From contig JANLFK010000005.1 of assembly GCA_024655945.1 (NCBI GenBank), positions 62,317-126,316 of the forward strand: 64,000 bases of DNA, in the 5' to 3' direction. Positions 55,007 through 63,042 of the stretch are shown here, piece after piece. A program made the position numbers and the translations under genes. The number at the start of each line of letters is the position of its first letter. The stretch's first letter is position 1. The notes under the pieces are model-generated. The model saw only the letters and a list, made by a program, of their open reading frames with translations, did not search any database and was not told the DNA's origin. This DNA comes from a candidate division KSB1 bacterium. GTDB lineage: Bacteria > Zhuqueibacterota > Zhuqueibacteria > JANLFK01 > Oleimicrobiaceae.

Positions 55007-55780
55007 GTGGAGATCAGAGAGACGCTGGTGAGCGAAGCAATCATCCGCACCTACGAGGAGCGGCTGCTCGCGGCCCTGGACAGCACCGTGGCCGTGGTAG
55101 GCGGCGGGCCGGCAGGCCTCATGGCAGCCATCCGCCTGGCAAGCAAGGGCATCAAGACCACGCTCTTCGAGCGACGCCTCAGTTTGGGCGGAGGGATGTG
55201 GGGAGGAGGCATCGGGCGCAACGTCATCGTCGTGCAGGAGCAAGCCAGGCGCATCTTGGACGAGCTGGGCATAAAAAGCATGCCGTATGCTTCGGGCTAT
55301 TATGTGGCCGATTCCATAGAGGCGGTGTGCAAATTGGGAGCCGCTGCCAAAGATGCCGGCGCTGAAATTCTCACGCTCTTCAGCGTCGAGGATGTAATGG
55401 CAAAGGAAGGACAGATTCGCGGCTTGGTCATCACGCGCACGCCCATCGAGGAGGCAGGGCTCCATGTGGACCCCATCGCCGTCAGTTGCACATACATCGT
55501 CGATGCCACCGGCCATGCGGCAGAGGTGGCCCACATTGTGGGCAAAAAGGTGGGGCCGCTGCGGACCGCCAGCGGTACACCCCAAGGGGAAAAGGCCATG
55601 GCTGCTGCTGCGGGCGAGCAGTTTGTCGTCGAGCAGGCCGGCGAAGTGTATCCCAATGTCTACGTCGCAGGCATGGCGGTCGGGGCGGTGTTCGGCGGGC
55701 CACGCATGGGCCCCATCTTCGGCGGCATGCTCTTGAGCGGCGAGCGGGTTGCCCAGCTGATCGCCGCCCGACTGAGCTGA
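55007..55780 (+). CDS. thi4: Sulfide-dependent thiazole synthase (Thi4 family)
   Basis: The 257-residue protein has the Thi4 fold: AIIRTYEERLLAALDSTVAV, the FAD-type dinucleotide loop VVGGGPAGLMAAIRLASKG, the motif LGGGMWGGGIGRNVIVVQE and the C-terminal VYVAGMAVGAVFGGPRMGPI. The sulfur-donating cysteine of yeast THI4 is absent; the equivalent stretch DATGHAAEV carries histidine, as in archaeal enzymes that use free sulfide and are catalytic. It makes the thiazole moiety of thiamine from NAD and glycine. Such enzymes are typical of anaerobes living with sulfide. The start is GTG with GAGGAG 7 nt upstream. The activase gene follows after about 115 nt. Confidence 0.93.
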   Translation: MEIRETLVSEAIIRTYEERLLAALDSTVAVVGGGPAGLMAAIRLASKGIKTTLFERRLSLGGGMWGGGIGRNVIVVQEQARRILDELGIKSMPYASGYYVADSIEAVCKLGAAAKDAGAEILTLFSVEDVMAKEGQIRGLVITRTPIEEAGLHVDPIAVSCTYIVDATGHAAEVAHIVGKKVGPLRTASGTPQGEKAMAAAAGEQFVVEQAGEVYPNVYVAGMAVGAVFGGPRMGPIFGGMLLSGERVAQLIAARLS

Positions 55781-55896
55781 GTTTCCCCTGCCCCAGCGAT
55801 TTCTCGAGGGCCCAGCCGCGGATCATGCCTGCGGCGTCGGGCCCTTCGCTTCCCGCTTGCGCTGTACAGCTTGGTTCGTCTTGCTTGGCGAAAGTA

Positions 55897-58800
55897 ATGG
55901 CAGAGTCTCCCACAGTCTACTTGGGCATTGACATCGGCACGGCCAGCGTCAAACTCGCTGCGCTCGTGGAAGGGACAGACGCCGCCTTGACGGCGGAGAT
56001 GGAGCGGCACGGGTTCAGCCGCCTTCGCGAGGGCAGCCTCCTTCTATTCCTCTCTCCTGCCCGCCCGACTCTTGGGGAGCTCGCCCAGGTCGCCACGACA
56101 GTTCGGCAAGAGGTAGAATCGTTCCTGCCAGCAGGATCATTGAAGGGAGTAGCGCTGACCGGTTGTGGGGCACATCTGTTGGCGGCGGATTGGCAGGCCA
56201 GCGTGCTCAACGACTTTCGCGCCATTGCCGAGGGGGTCACCGCGCTTTTCCCCGACGTCCGCACCATTTTGGAAATGGGCGGCGACTCTTCCCGCTACCT
56301 GGCAGTGGAGCGCCAGTCTCAGGGAAGCGCGGTCTCGATTGTCGATTATGCCCAGAACGGTGAGTGCGCCGCTGGCACGGGCTCGTTCATCGACCAACAG
56401 GCGCGGCGCCTCCTTTACCGCGTGGAGCAGATTGGCGAACTGGTGGCTACGGCCCGGCGCGCTGCCGCCATCGCCGGCCGCTGTTCGGTCTTTGCCAAGT
56501 CCGACATGATCCACGCCCAACAGCGCGGCTTCCAGCCACCGGAAGTGCTCAAGGGCCTGTGTCAGGCAGTGGCACGCAACTACAAGGGCACCATCATCCA
56601 CGGGCGGCCTTTGCGGCCGAGGGTTGCCTTTGTCGGCGGGGTAGCCCTCAACGCAGGGGTGGCGGAGGCACTCCGCCAGGCGCTGGGGATTGACCATGGA
56701 GCCTTTTTCGTCCCCCCGTTTGCGGCGCACTATGCCGCCATCGGCTGTGCCATCGCCGCGCGGCGCGCCGACAAGAGTCCAGGGCGTCGCTTTCCTTCCG
56801 CTCGCTCCTCTGCGCCTGAGGGCGCCTACCCTCCTCTGTCGCGAGAGGGCGTCCAGACGATGCGTCATTTAGCAGCGGGCATGCCTCCAGCCAAAGAGTC
56901 CGGAACGATTGCCGCCTACCTTGGTCTGGACATCGGCTCGGTGAGCACCAATCTGGCCCTCATCGATGAGCAGAGCGCCCTCTTGATGGACATTTACACC
57001 AAGACCAATGCCCGCCCCATCGAAGTGGTGGCGGAGTGTCTGACCGAGGTTAGCAAGCGGCTCGGCCAGCGCGTCCGCATCCGCGGGCTCGGTACTACCG
57101 GCTCGGGCCGCGAACTCATCGGCGAGCTCCTCGCTGCGGACACCATCGTGGACGAGATCACTGCGCACACGGTGGGCGCTCACTTTGTCGCCACCCGGCA
57201 CGGCCTGCCCGCTCCTGACACCATCTTCGAGATCGGCGGCCAGGACTCCAAGTTCATCTCCATCCGCGACGGCGTGGTTGTGGACTTTGCCATGAACGAG
57301 GCCTGCGCTGCCGGCACTGGTTCTTTCCTCGAGGAGCAGGGCGAGCGCCTGGGGATCAACATCGTTGGGCAGTTTGCCGAGTTGGCCTTTGCGGCTCACC
57401 ATCCGCTTCGCCTCGGGGAACGGTGCACCGTGTTCATGGAAAAGGATGTGGCCGCATACCTCCGCCATGCGGTGGCCAAGGCCGACATTGCCGCTGGCCT
57501 TGCCTATGCTGTGGCGCACAACTACCTGAACCGCGTGGTGCGCCATCGCCTCATCGGCGAGGTGATATTCTTCCAAGGCGGGACGGCCTACAACGACGCG
57601 GTTGCCGCGGCCCTTGCGCGGGCGGTAGGCAAGCCAATCATCGTACCGCCCTTCAACGGCGTGATCGGCGCCATCGGCGCGGCACTTTTGGCTCGGGATA
57701 AGGTGCTTGCCACCGGCATCGCCAGCCGCTTCCGCGGTCTCGACTTTCGCCCAAGCGCGCTGCGCGTGCGGCAGTTCACCTGCAAAGGTTGCACCAACTA
57801 CTGCCAGATGCAAGAGTATGATGTCGCAGGCGAAAAGAGCTATTGGGGCGACAAGTGTACGGAGCGCTACCGCAAGCCCCGCAGGGCGGAGCGGGAGCCG
57901 GAGTTGCCCGACTTTTTCGCGCTGCGCCAGCAGCTGCTCTTTGAAGGGGCAGCCGAACCCGACGGCGGCGGCCCAAACGTCGGCGTGCCGCTCGCCATGT
58001 ACTTCTACGACCAGCTGCCCTTCTGGCGCACCTACTTGCAAATGCTCGGCGCCCATGTGACTCTGTCGGCGCCGACAACGCGCCCAGTGGCTGAGCGGGG
58101 CGAAGAGCTTGCCGTGGCCGAGCCCTGCTTCCCAATTCTGGTGGCACATGGCCACGTGGCCGCCTTGTTCGACGCAGGGGCCGACCTGGTTCTGCTGCCC
58201 ACGGTCATCAATGTCCAGGCAACGTCCGACTCGCCCGAGTGCTACCTCTGCCCGTGGGGTCAGACCCTGCCCCTGGTAGTGACCAATGCCCCGGCGTTCG
58301 AGGAGCTGGAAGGGCGCATGCTGCGGCCGGTGATCAGATTCAAGGATGGGCCGGAGGCGGTCAAGCGCGCCTTGCATGCCACCGCGCGCCGCCTCGGCTG
58401 CTCCAAGCAGCGCAGCGACAAGGCGGTGGAGGCTGCCTATCGCGCGCAGGCGGCTTTCCAACGCCGCTATCTGCAAGCGGCCATGCCCCTGATCAGGCGG
58501 CATTTGGACAAGGGGGGAAGTGCGATCCTTCTCTTGGGGCGGCCCTACAACCTGCACGATCCCGCCCTCAACTTGGCGGTGGCGAACAAGCTGCGCACCC
58601 TCTACGGCGTCGATGTGATCCCCATGGATGCTTTGCACCTGGACGGGATTACGATCGCCGACATCCACCCGAACATGTTTTGGAACTATGGGCAAAAGAT
58701 ACTGCGGGCTGCCCGTTTCGCCGCAGGCTATGCCCATCTCCACGTCATCTATGTGACAAATTTCAAGTGCGGCCCGGATTCCTACATCAAGCACTTTGTA

Positions 58801-58980
58801 GCAAAGGCAGCGAACAAGCCGGCACTGTTCCTGCAGTTCGACGGGCACAGCAATGACGCCGGCATGCTCACCCGCTGCGAGGCCTTCTTGGATAGTGTTG
58901 GTATGCTGCGGCGCTGGCGGGCCCACGGAAAACCAGAGTCGAGGCGAGGGGCATGGCAAGCCGTGACGGCAAGTCAATAG
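55897..58980 (+). CDS. Acyl-CoA dehydratase activase-related protein with two BadF/HgdC domains and a DUF2229 domain
   Basis: Two tandem ASKHA ATPase domains are seen. The first begins VYLGIDIGTASVKLAAL and contains NGECAAGTGSFIDQQARRL (Cys157) and GRCSVFAKSDMIH; the second begins YLGLDIGSVSTNLALI near 341 and contains NEACAAGTGSFLEEQGERL (Cys470) and GERCTVFMEKD. Each Cys would bind one edge of an iron-sulfur cluster. From about residue 625 a DUF2229-like domain follows (CKGCTNYCQMQEY; NFKCGPDSYIKHF). Such proteins activate 2-hydroxyacyl-CoA dehydratases or act in related one-electron chemistry. The start at 55897 is chosen because the ATPase core begins there; the frame is open further up with no homology. 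The HgdB-like gene overlaps the 3' end by 28 nt. Confidence 0.9.
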   Translation: MAESPTVYLGIDIGTASVKLAALVEGTDAALTAEMERHGFSRLREGSLLLFLSPARPTLGELAQVATTVRQEVESFLPAGSLKGVALTGCGAHLLAADWQASVLNDFRAIAEGVTALFPDVRTILEMGGDSSRYLAVERQSQGSAVSIVDYAQNGECAAGTGSFIDQQARRLLYRVEQIGELVATARRAAAIAGRCSVFAKSDMIHAQQRGFQPPEVLKGLCQAVARNYKGTIIHGRPLRPRVAFVGGVALNAGVAEALRQALGIDHGAFFVPPFAAHYAAIGCAIAARRADKSPGRRFPSARSSAPEGAYPPLSREGVQTMRHLAAGMPPAKESGTIAAYLGLDIGSVSTNLALIDEQSALLMDIYTKTNARPIEVVAECLTEVSKRLGQRVRIRGLGTTGSGRELIGELLAADTIVDEITAHTVGAHFVATRHGLPAPDTIFEIGGQDSKFISIRDGVVVDFAMNEACAAGTGSFLEEQGERLGINIVGQFAELAFAAHHPLRLGERCTVFMEKDVAAYLRHAVAKADIAAGLAYAVAHNYLNRVVRHRLIGEVIFFQGGTAYNDAVAAALARAVGKPIIVPPFNGVIGAIGAALLARDKVLATGIASRFRGLDFRPSALRVRQFTCKGCTNYCQMQEYDVAGEKSYWGDKCTERYRKPRRAEREPELPDFFALRQQLLFEGAAEPDGGGPNVGVPLAMYFYDQLPFWRTYLQMLGAHVTLSAPTTRPVAERGEELAVAEPCFPILVAHGHVAALFDAGADLVLLPTVINVQATSDSPECYLCPWGQTLPLVVTNAPAFEELEGRMLRPVIRFKDGPEAVKRALHATARRLGCSKQRSDKAVEAAYRAQAAFQRRYLQAAMPLIRRHLDKGGSAILLLGRPYNLHDPALNLAVANKLRTLYGVDVIPMDALHLDGITIADIHPNMFWNYGQKILRAARFAAGYAHLHVIYVTNFKCGPDSYIKHFVAKAANKPALFLQFDGHSNDAGMLTRCEAFLDSVGMLRRWRAHGKPESRRGAWQAVTASQ

Positions 58981-60248
58981 TCGGGCGCACCTTGTACATC
59001 CCGCGCATGTCCTACGAGGGGGCGCGCGCCATGGCGGCCGCGTTCCAGTCCGCAGGTTTTGCCGCCGAGCCTACGCCGGAAGGGGACGCGCACACCTACG
59101 AGCTGGCCCGCCGCTTCACCACCGGCGACGAGTGCCTGCCGGAGCTGGTCACCCTGGGCGACATCCTGAAGATCGCGGAACAACCCGGGTTTGCCCCGGA
59201 GAAAACCGCGCTCATGATGCCGACCTCCAACGGCCCCTGTCGCTTCGGCCAGTACCGACACCTCATCGCCAAGGTGCTCAACGAGCTCGGCTTGGGGGAA
59301 GTGTACCTCTTTTCGCCGACGAGCGCCGACGGCTACGGCAGCATCGGCCGCGGGGCGCGGCAATTGGTGCGCACTGCCTGGTGGGCGGTGGTCGCCTCCG
59401 ATGTCCTGCGCAAGCTCCTTCTCAAGACCAGACCCTACGAGGTTCATCCCGGCAGCACCGATGCGACGTTCAGCCGCGCCCTGGACTGCGTGTGCGCGGC
59501 GCTTGCCGCTCCGGCGCTTTCCATGGCTGCCCACCGACGCCGCGTGCAGGGCGCACTGGAGGAGGCGCGCGATATGCTCCGGGCCGTGCCGGTGCATCGC
59601 GATAGCCCCAAGCCGCTCATCGGGGTGGTGGGCGAGATATTCTGTCGGCTCAACGACTTTAGCAACAATCAAGTGATTAGGCGCATCGAGGAATTCGGCG
59701 GCGAGGTCTGGGTCTCTGACGTCGCCGAGTGGGCCTGGTACACGAACAAGGAGGAACGCGTGCGCCTGCTCCGCGAAGGCAGACGGTTCTCCTTCGCCAT
59801 GCTGGGGAACCGCCTGCGCCAGGCAGTGATGCGCGCCGATGAGCACGCTTTGCTGCGGCCCTTCGCCGATGACCTGCGCGGCTACGAGGAGCCGCCGCAC
59901 ACAAAGGCCATTTTGGCGCGCAGCAGACCGTACTTGCCTGCGGAGGCCGCCCTGGGCGAGATGGTGCTCAACGTGGGCAAGGCAATCTGGTACTACGAGA
60001 AGGGCGCAGCGGCGGTCATCGACGTCAGCCCGTTCAGCTGCATGAACGGCATCGTCTCTGAAGCGGTCTACCCTCGAGTGAGCCGCGACCTGGGGGGCTT
60101 CCCCATCCGTACCTTGTACTTCGACGGCATCCAGGACAATCTCGACCGCGACCTAGACATCTTCATGGAGGCGGCGCGGAACTTCCTGGCGCGTCGTACC
60201 GCAGCCTCAGGGCCGACCAGGAGTCCCTGGCATCCCTTTGCAAAGTAG
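58953..60248 (+). CDS. 2-hydroxyglutaryl-CoA dehydratase D-component-like protein (HgdB family)
   Basis: The 431-residue protein resembles the COG3581/HgdB-like partner of the activase. Conserved cysteines in an Fe-S context are GDECLPELVTLGD, TSNGPCRFGQYRH and DVSPFSCMNGIVSEAV. Other family motifs are YIPRMSYEGARAMAAAFQSA and VVGEIFCRLNDFSNNQVIRR. In many anaerobes this part is fused to the activase/DUF2229 protein; here it is a separate gene overlapping it by 28 nt with GAGGGGC before the ATG, so the two proteins are probably made together. It would carry an oxygen-sensitive [4Fe-4S] cluster receiving an electron from the activase. Substrate unknown; it may not be a true hydroxyacyl-CoA dehydratase. 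Confidence 0.87.
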   Translation: MASRDGKSIVGRTLYIPRMSYEGARAMAAAFQSAGFAAEPTPEGDAHTYELARRFTTGDECLPELVTLGDILKIAEQPGFAPEKTALMMPTSNGPCRFGQYRHLIAKVLNELGLGEVYLFSPTSADGYGSIGRGARQLVRTAWWAVVASDVLRKLLLKTRPYEVHPGSTDATFSRALDCVCAALAAPALSMAAHRRRVQGALEEARDMLRAVPVHRDSPKPLIGVVGEIFCRLNDFSNNQVIRRIEEFGGEVWVSDVAEWAWYTNKEERVRLLREGRRFSFAMLGNRLRQAVMRADEHALLRPFADDLRGYEEPPHTKAILARSRPYLPAEAALGEMVLNVGKAIWYYEKGAAAVIDVSPFSCMNGIVSEAVYPRVSRDLGGFPIRTLYFDGIQDNLDRDLDIFMEAARNFLARRTAASGPTRSPWHPFAK

Positions 60249-60545
60249 CAGTGCACCCAGGCGCGGGCTCCATGGCTGCCCCTGCTCCCCAGCGACCAAA
60301 GACCCAAGAGGCTCAGGCGTCAGGCCTATCAGTGACCCTCTGTGAGAACCTGCGGTTTCACCTGGGTCTCACCTCTGGTGCCTGCGTCACCCACCACCAT
60401 CCCCCTTGTCTCGACCACAGAGGGACAGACATGAGGAAGAAGAGCCAACCGGAAGGAGTTGTGCCACAAGCAACAGCGGAGGAAGCCGCCGCCAGTGACC
60501 GTCTGCAAAGGTGGGTAGTTTCAGCCAAGCGAAACTGCGGTGCCC
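60249..60545. other. Convergent intergenic region; 9-bp inverted repeat
   Basis: About 300 bp between two converging genes. It contains a perfect 9-bp inverted repeat CCCTCTGTG (60336-60344) and CACAGAGGG (60416-60424) 71 bp apart, which could form a long hairpin; no T-run marks a terminator. A short plus-strand frame from 60431 runs into the topoisomerase gene and is not supported. Confidence 0.4.
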
Positions 60546-62306
60546 CTACCTTTGCCCTGCTTCGTCTGCCGCGGGGTCCTCAGTGACCTCTACCGGCGCC
60601 GCATCCTCGTTGCGCACCCAGGCGAACTTGCGCGCTAAGGTCTTGGGGTAGTATTTGCCCAGCACCTCGTAGCCAACGCGCTTGCCCCAATGGTAGTAGA
60701 CGCGGGGTTCGATGTAGGACTTTAGGCTGGTGCCCAAGTTCCAGGTGCGGTTCTTGGCAGCGATCGCCATGCGCGCCTGCAGGGCACCCAGGGCGTGCTC
60801 GGCCTTCTGCAGGCGCTGCCGTGCCGCTGCCAGCCGGGCTTCCGCACGCGCCACCGATTTTGCGACCCGCTCCCTAACTTGCTTGCGCTTTTCAGGCCGC
60901 GCCGCCTTCACCTTCTGCGCGGCCTCCCTTTTCAAGGCGGTCAAGGCTGCCTGCAGGGCCTGGACCTGGGCGCGGTACTTCTTCACGCGTTCCTCGGCGC
61001 GCCTCTCGCGCTCTCTGAACTTTTCTCGACGTTCGCTCCAGTTGGCAGGGGCTTTCTTCGTGTGATTGCAGAGGATTGCCGCTTCCAGATTTGCCTGGGC
61101 GGCAGCCTGCCATTTCTTGTACTCTGGGTCCTCTGGAACGACCCCGGAATTCTCCAAGCTCTCGCGCACGGCGCACGTGGCGTGATGGGTACGGAACACC
61201 TTTGCAGTGAGCCCAGGCAGGATGCCGGAGAGGTACTCGTTCACATGTCGGCTACTAATGCCCGGGAATAGCCGCGGCTTGTCTCGGGTGGGGTGCTTCT
61301 TGCGGTTGCGGTTATTGGAGGGCCGGGCATTGCGCACCAACTCCTGCAAATTGGCCACCACGGCCGGAGGCAGCGACAGCTTCTTGTGCCAGAGCACCGA
61401 GTCCTTGCCTAAGAAGCGAAACTCCGCCACGCCGTCGGGGTGCAGCTTCACGTGTTCGGGACGCAGGGTCGTCGCGCCCACGGTGTCAGCCTCGTCCGGG
61501 TCCTTTTCGTCGCCCACGCGCATGCACAGCGCGTCGATGAGGTAGCAGGCAGTGGCCACCTCGCGGGTGCGCGGCTCCGGGCTAGTGAGGTCTTGTGCGA
61601 TGCGGCTCCGCACGTGCTCCAGCACTGCGCCAAGCTCGTGCGCCTTGTCGAACTTGCTCGCCTCCCTGGCCTGCTTGACCGGCGCCGTGTCGTGGAGCCA
61701 GATGTACTTCATCTTCCCGGAAAGCTTGTCCTTCCACCTCGCCACCCAGAGCGAGTCCGGATCCCAGACGATCCCTTGCCAGTTCCCCTCAGGACGGGGC
61801 GCATTCGGGCTCAGGTTCAGCGTAATGTCACTTTGCTGGGGCCCTTCCTTCCACCGGCCGCGCAGCGGATGCTTGCCCCTCCCCATAAAAATACAGCTGG
61901 GCTCCACAAGGTAGGTGCCGAGTTCTACACGCTCGCCGTCCACAATGGCATAGCCGAAGCGTTCCTTGAGCTGCTCACGTCGTGCTTTCCGCTCGGCTGC
62001 CTGCGCCTTGCGTTCCTCCTTGGACATGGCCAGCTTTGCTTGCCTCTCCGCCTCGACGATCTCCACCGCAGGGGTAAAGTCCAGCTCGTCCGGTCGCAAT
62101 GGAGGCTCGAAGCCAAGCGCGGCGCTGAAGTCTCTGAGAAAATTTCGCACGAATACCGGGTCTTCGACATAAGGAGTGCCCTGCTTGCGCGCCCAGGCAA
62201 TGGCCATCTCTGCTTGCTTTGGGGAAAGCTCCACCTCCTGCCCCCGCACCTTCAGCTTCAGTCCCCCATAGTGCGGTGGTTCAGACACCACAACCCCATT
62301 GTGCAT
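60546..62306 (-). CDS. Eukaryotic-type DNA topoisomerase IB (full-length core plus C-terminal domain)
   Basis: This 586-residue protein is a type IB topoisomerase of the eukaryotic/thaumarchaeal family, not the small poxvirus-like bacterial form. Core blocks line up with human TOP1: FMGRGKHPLRGRWKEG, NWQGIVWDPDSLWVARWKD, KMKYIWLHDTAPVK, DALCMRVGDEKDPDEADTVG, AEFRFLGKDSV, LTAKVFRTHHATCA and AAILCNHTKKAP. A charged coiled-coil linker (about 425-515) leads to the C-terminal LGTSLKSYIEPRVYYHWGKR and ARKFAWV. All five catalytic residues are visible: Arg263, Lys301, Arg372, His415 and Tyr531. The ATG at 62306 is chosen because a promoter occupies 62380-62408, where the frame's earlier ATG lies. It relaxes supercoils by a 3'-phosphotyrosine intermediate. 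Confidence 0.95.
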   Translation of the reverse strand: MHNGVVVSEPPHYGGLKLKVRGQEVELSPKQAEMAIAWARKQGTPYVEDPVFVRNFLRDFSAALGFEPPLRPDELDFTPAVEIVEAERQAKLAMSKEERKAQAAERKARREQLKERFGYAIVDGERVELGTYLVEPSCIFMGRGKHPLRGRWKEGPQQSDITLNLSPNAPRPEGNWQGIVWDPDSLWVARWKDKLSGKMKYIWLHDTAPVKQAREASKFDKAHELGAVLEHVRSRIAQDLTSPEPRTREVATACYLIDALCMRVGDEKDPDEADTVGATTLRPEHVKLHPDGVAEFRFLGKDSVLWHKKLSLPPAVVANLQELVRNARPSNNRNRKKHPTRDKPRLFPGISSRHVNEYLSGILPGLTAKVFRTHHATCAVRESLENSGVVPEDPEYKKWQAAAQANLEAAILCNHTKKAPANWSERREKFRERERRAEERVKKYRAQVQALQAALTALKREAAQKVKAARPEKRKQVRERVAKSVARAEARLAAARQRLQKAEHALGALQARMAIAAKNRTWNLGTSLKSYIEPRVYYHWGKRVGYEVLGKYYPKTLARKFAWVRNEDAAPVEVTEDPAADEAGQR

Positions 62307-62379
62307 CAACTCCTGCAACTCTCCTCCTCTGCAAAGCACATAGCAGCATCTGTCCCATGTGGCACAAAAATCGGAGGTA

Positions 62380-62408
62380 AATATATCGCGATTTTCGCGA
62401 AATTTCAA
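62380..62408 (-). promoter_or_regulatory. Promoter of the topoisomerase IB gene (TTGAAA-N17-TATATT)
   Basis: On the minus strand TTGAAA and TATATT are 17 bp apart. The -35 box overlaps the most upstream ATG of the frame, so the protein must start further in, at 62306. Confidence 0.75.
62385..62402. promoter_or_regulatory. Two adjacent CGCG palindromes inside the topoisomerase promoter spacer
   Basis: ATCGCGAT (62385-62392) and TTTCGCGAAA (62393-62402) fill the spacer between -35 and -10. Back-to-back palindromes in a spacer suggest a repressor site; no regulator was identified. Confidence 0.5.
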
Positions 62409-62464
62409 ACTGTTTGTGCGCCTTGGTCGGATTGGCAGCGGGAAAGCGCTGTGAGCGCGACGAG

Positions 62465-62969
62465 TCAGCGCAGCTTACCCATGACGATCGTCACCGTAGC
62501 GCCGCTGAAGGGTTGCGGCGCGTTGAGGTCATAGAACGCGTAGGCACCAACGCCCACGAAGCGGCTGAAGGGGTAGAAGACCTGGATTTCCAGGGGAAAA
62601 CCAAGCGTCGGACCCCTTGAGACCCATCGCCCAGGCACCCCGCTGAGGCCCAACCAATCTCCTTGAAACTCGGAGCCGCGCACCCACGCGAGACCGGTAG
62701 CCATAGCCGGCCACAAGCGCATAGTCCTCGTATTCCTTGCCGCCGAGGACTGCCGAGCTATTCGCCGTGAGACGGTCAGAAGAAAGGAGGTGGTTCACCT
62801 GCAAACTGAGCGCTGCGCTTCCGGCGCTGAACCCGAGACTACTGCGGCCCACGCCCACTGCGAGCCAGCAGCGAATGCTTTTCTCTTGCTTACCGAGGAG
62901 AGCATGAGGAGCGGCGAGGGCCACAATTGCAGCCAAGGCCAAAGATGCGAGCGGCATGCGCATGCTCAT
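62465..62969 (-). pseudogene. Small outer membrane protein gene with a frameshift
   Basis: A signal peptide (MSMRMPLASLALAAIVALAA) and strand-like segments (CWLAVGVGRSSLGFSAGS; EDYALVAGYGYRS) start in one frame, with GGGAGGAG before the ATG. The frame breaks near 62681-62687 at a GTGGGTGCGC run; dropping one G moves into a second frame that continues RGSEFQGDWLGLSGVPGRW, then IQVFYPFSRFVGVGAYAFYD and ends TVTIVMGKLR. Together they make a 167-residue barrel-like protein. Both halves look conserved, so a recent indel or a sequence error is likely. No family was recognised. Confidence 0.65.
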
Positions 62970-63042
62970 GGCTTGTCTCCTCCCTGGGAGAATCAGCTGC
63001 TCTAATCACGCAGCGTCCCCCGTGCGAGACCCCCTCTGAGGG

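Noticed and set aside
60251-60586. Short plus-strand frames after the HgdB-like gene
   Set aside because: They run into the convergent topoisomerase gene and have unlikely composition and no motif.
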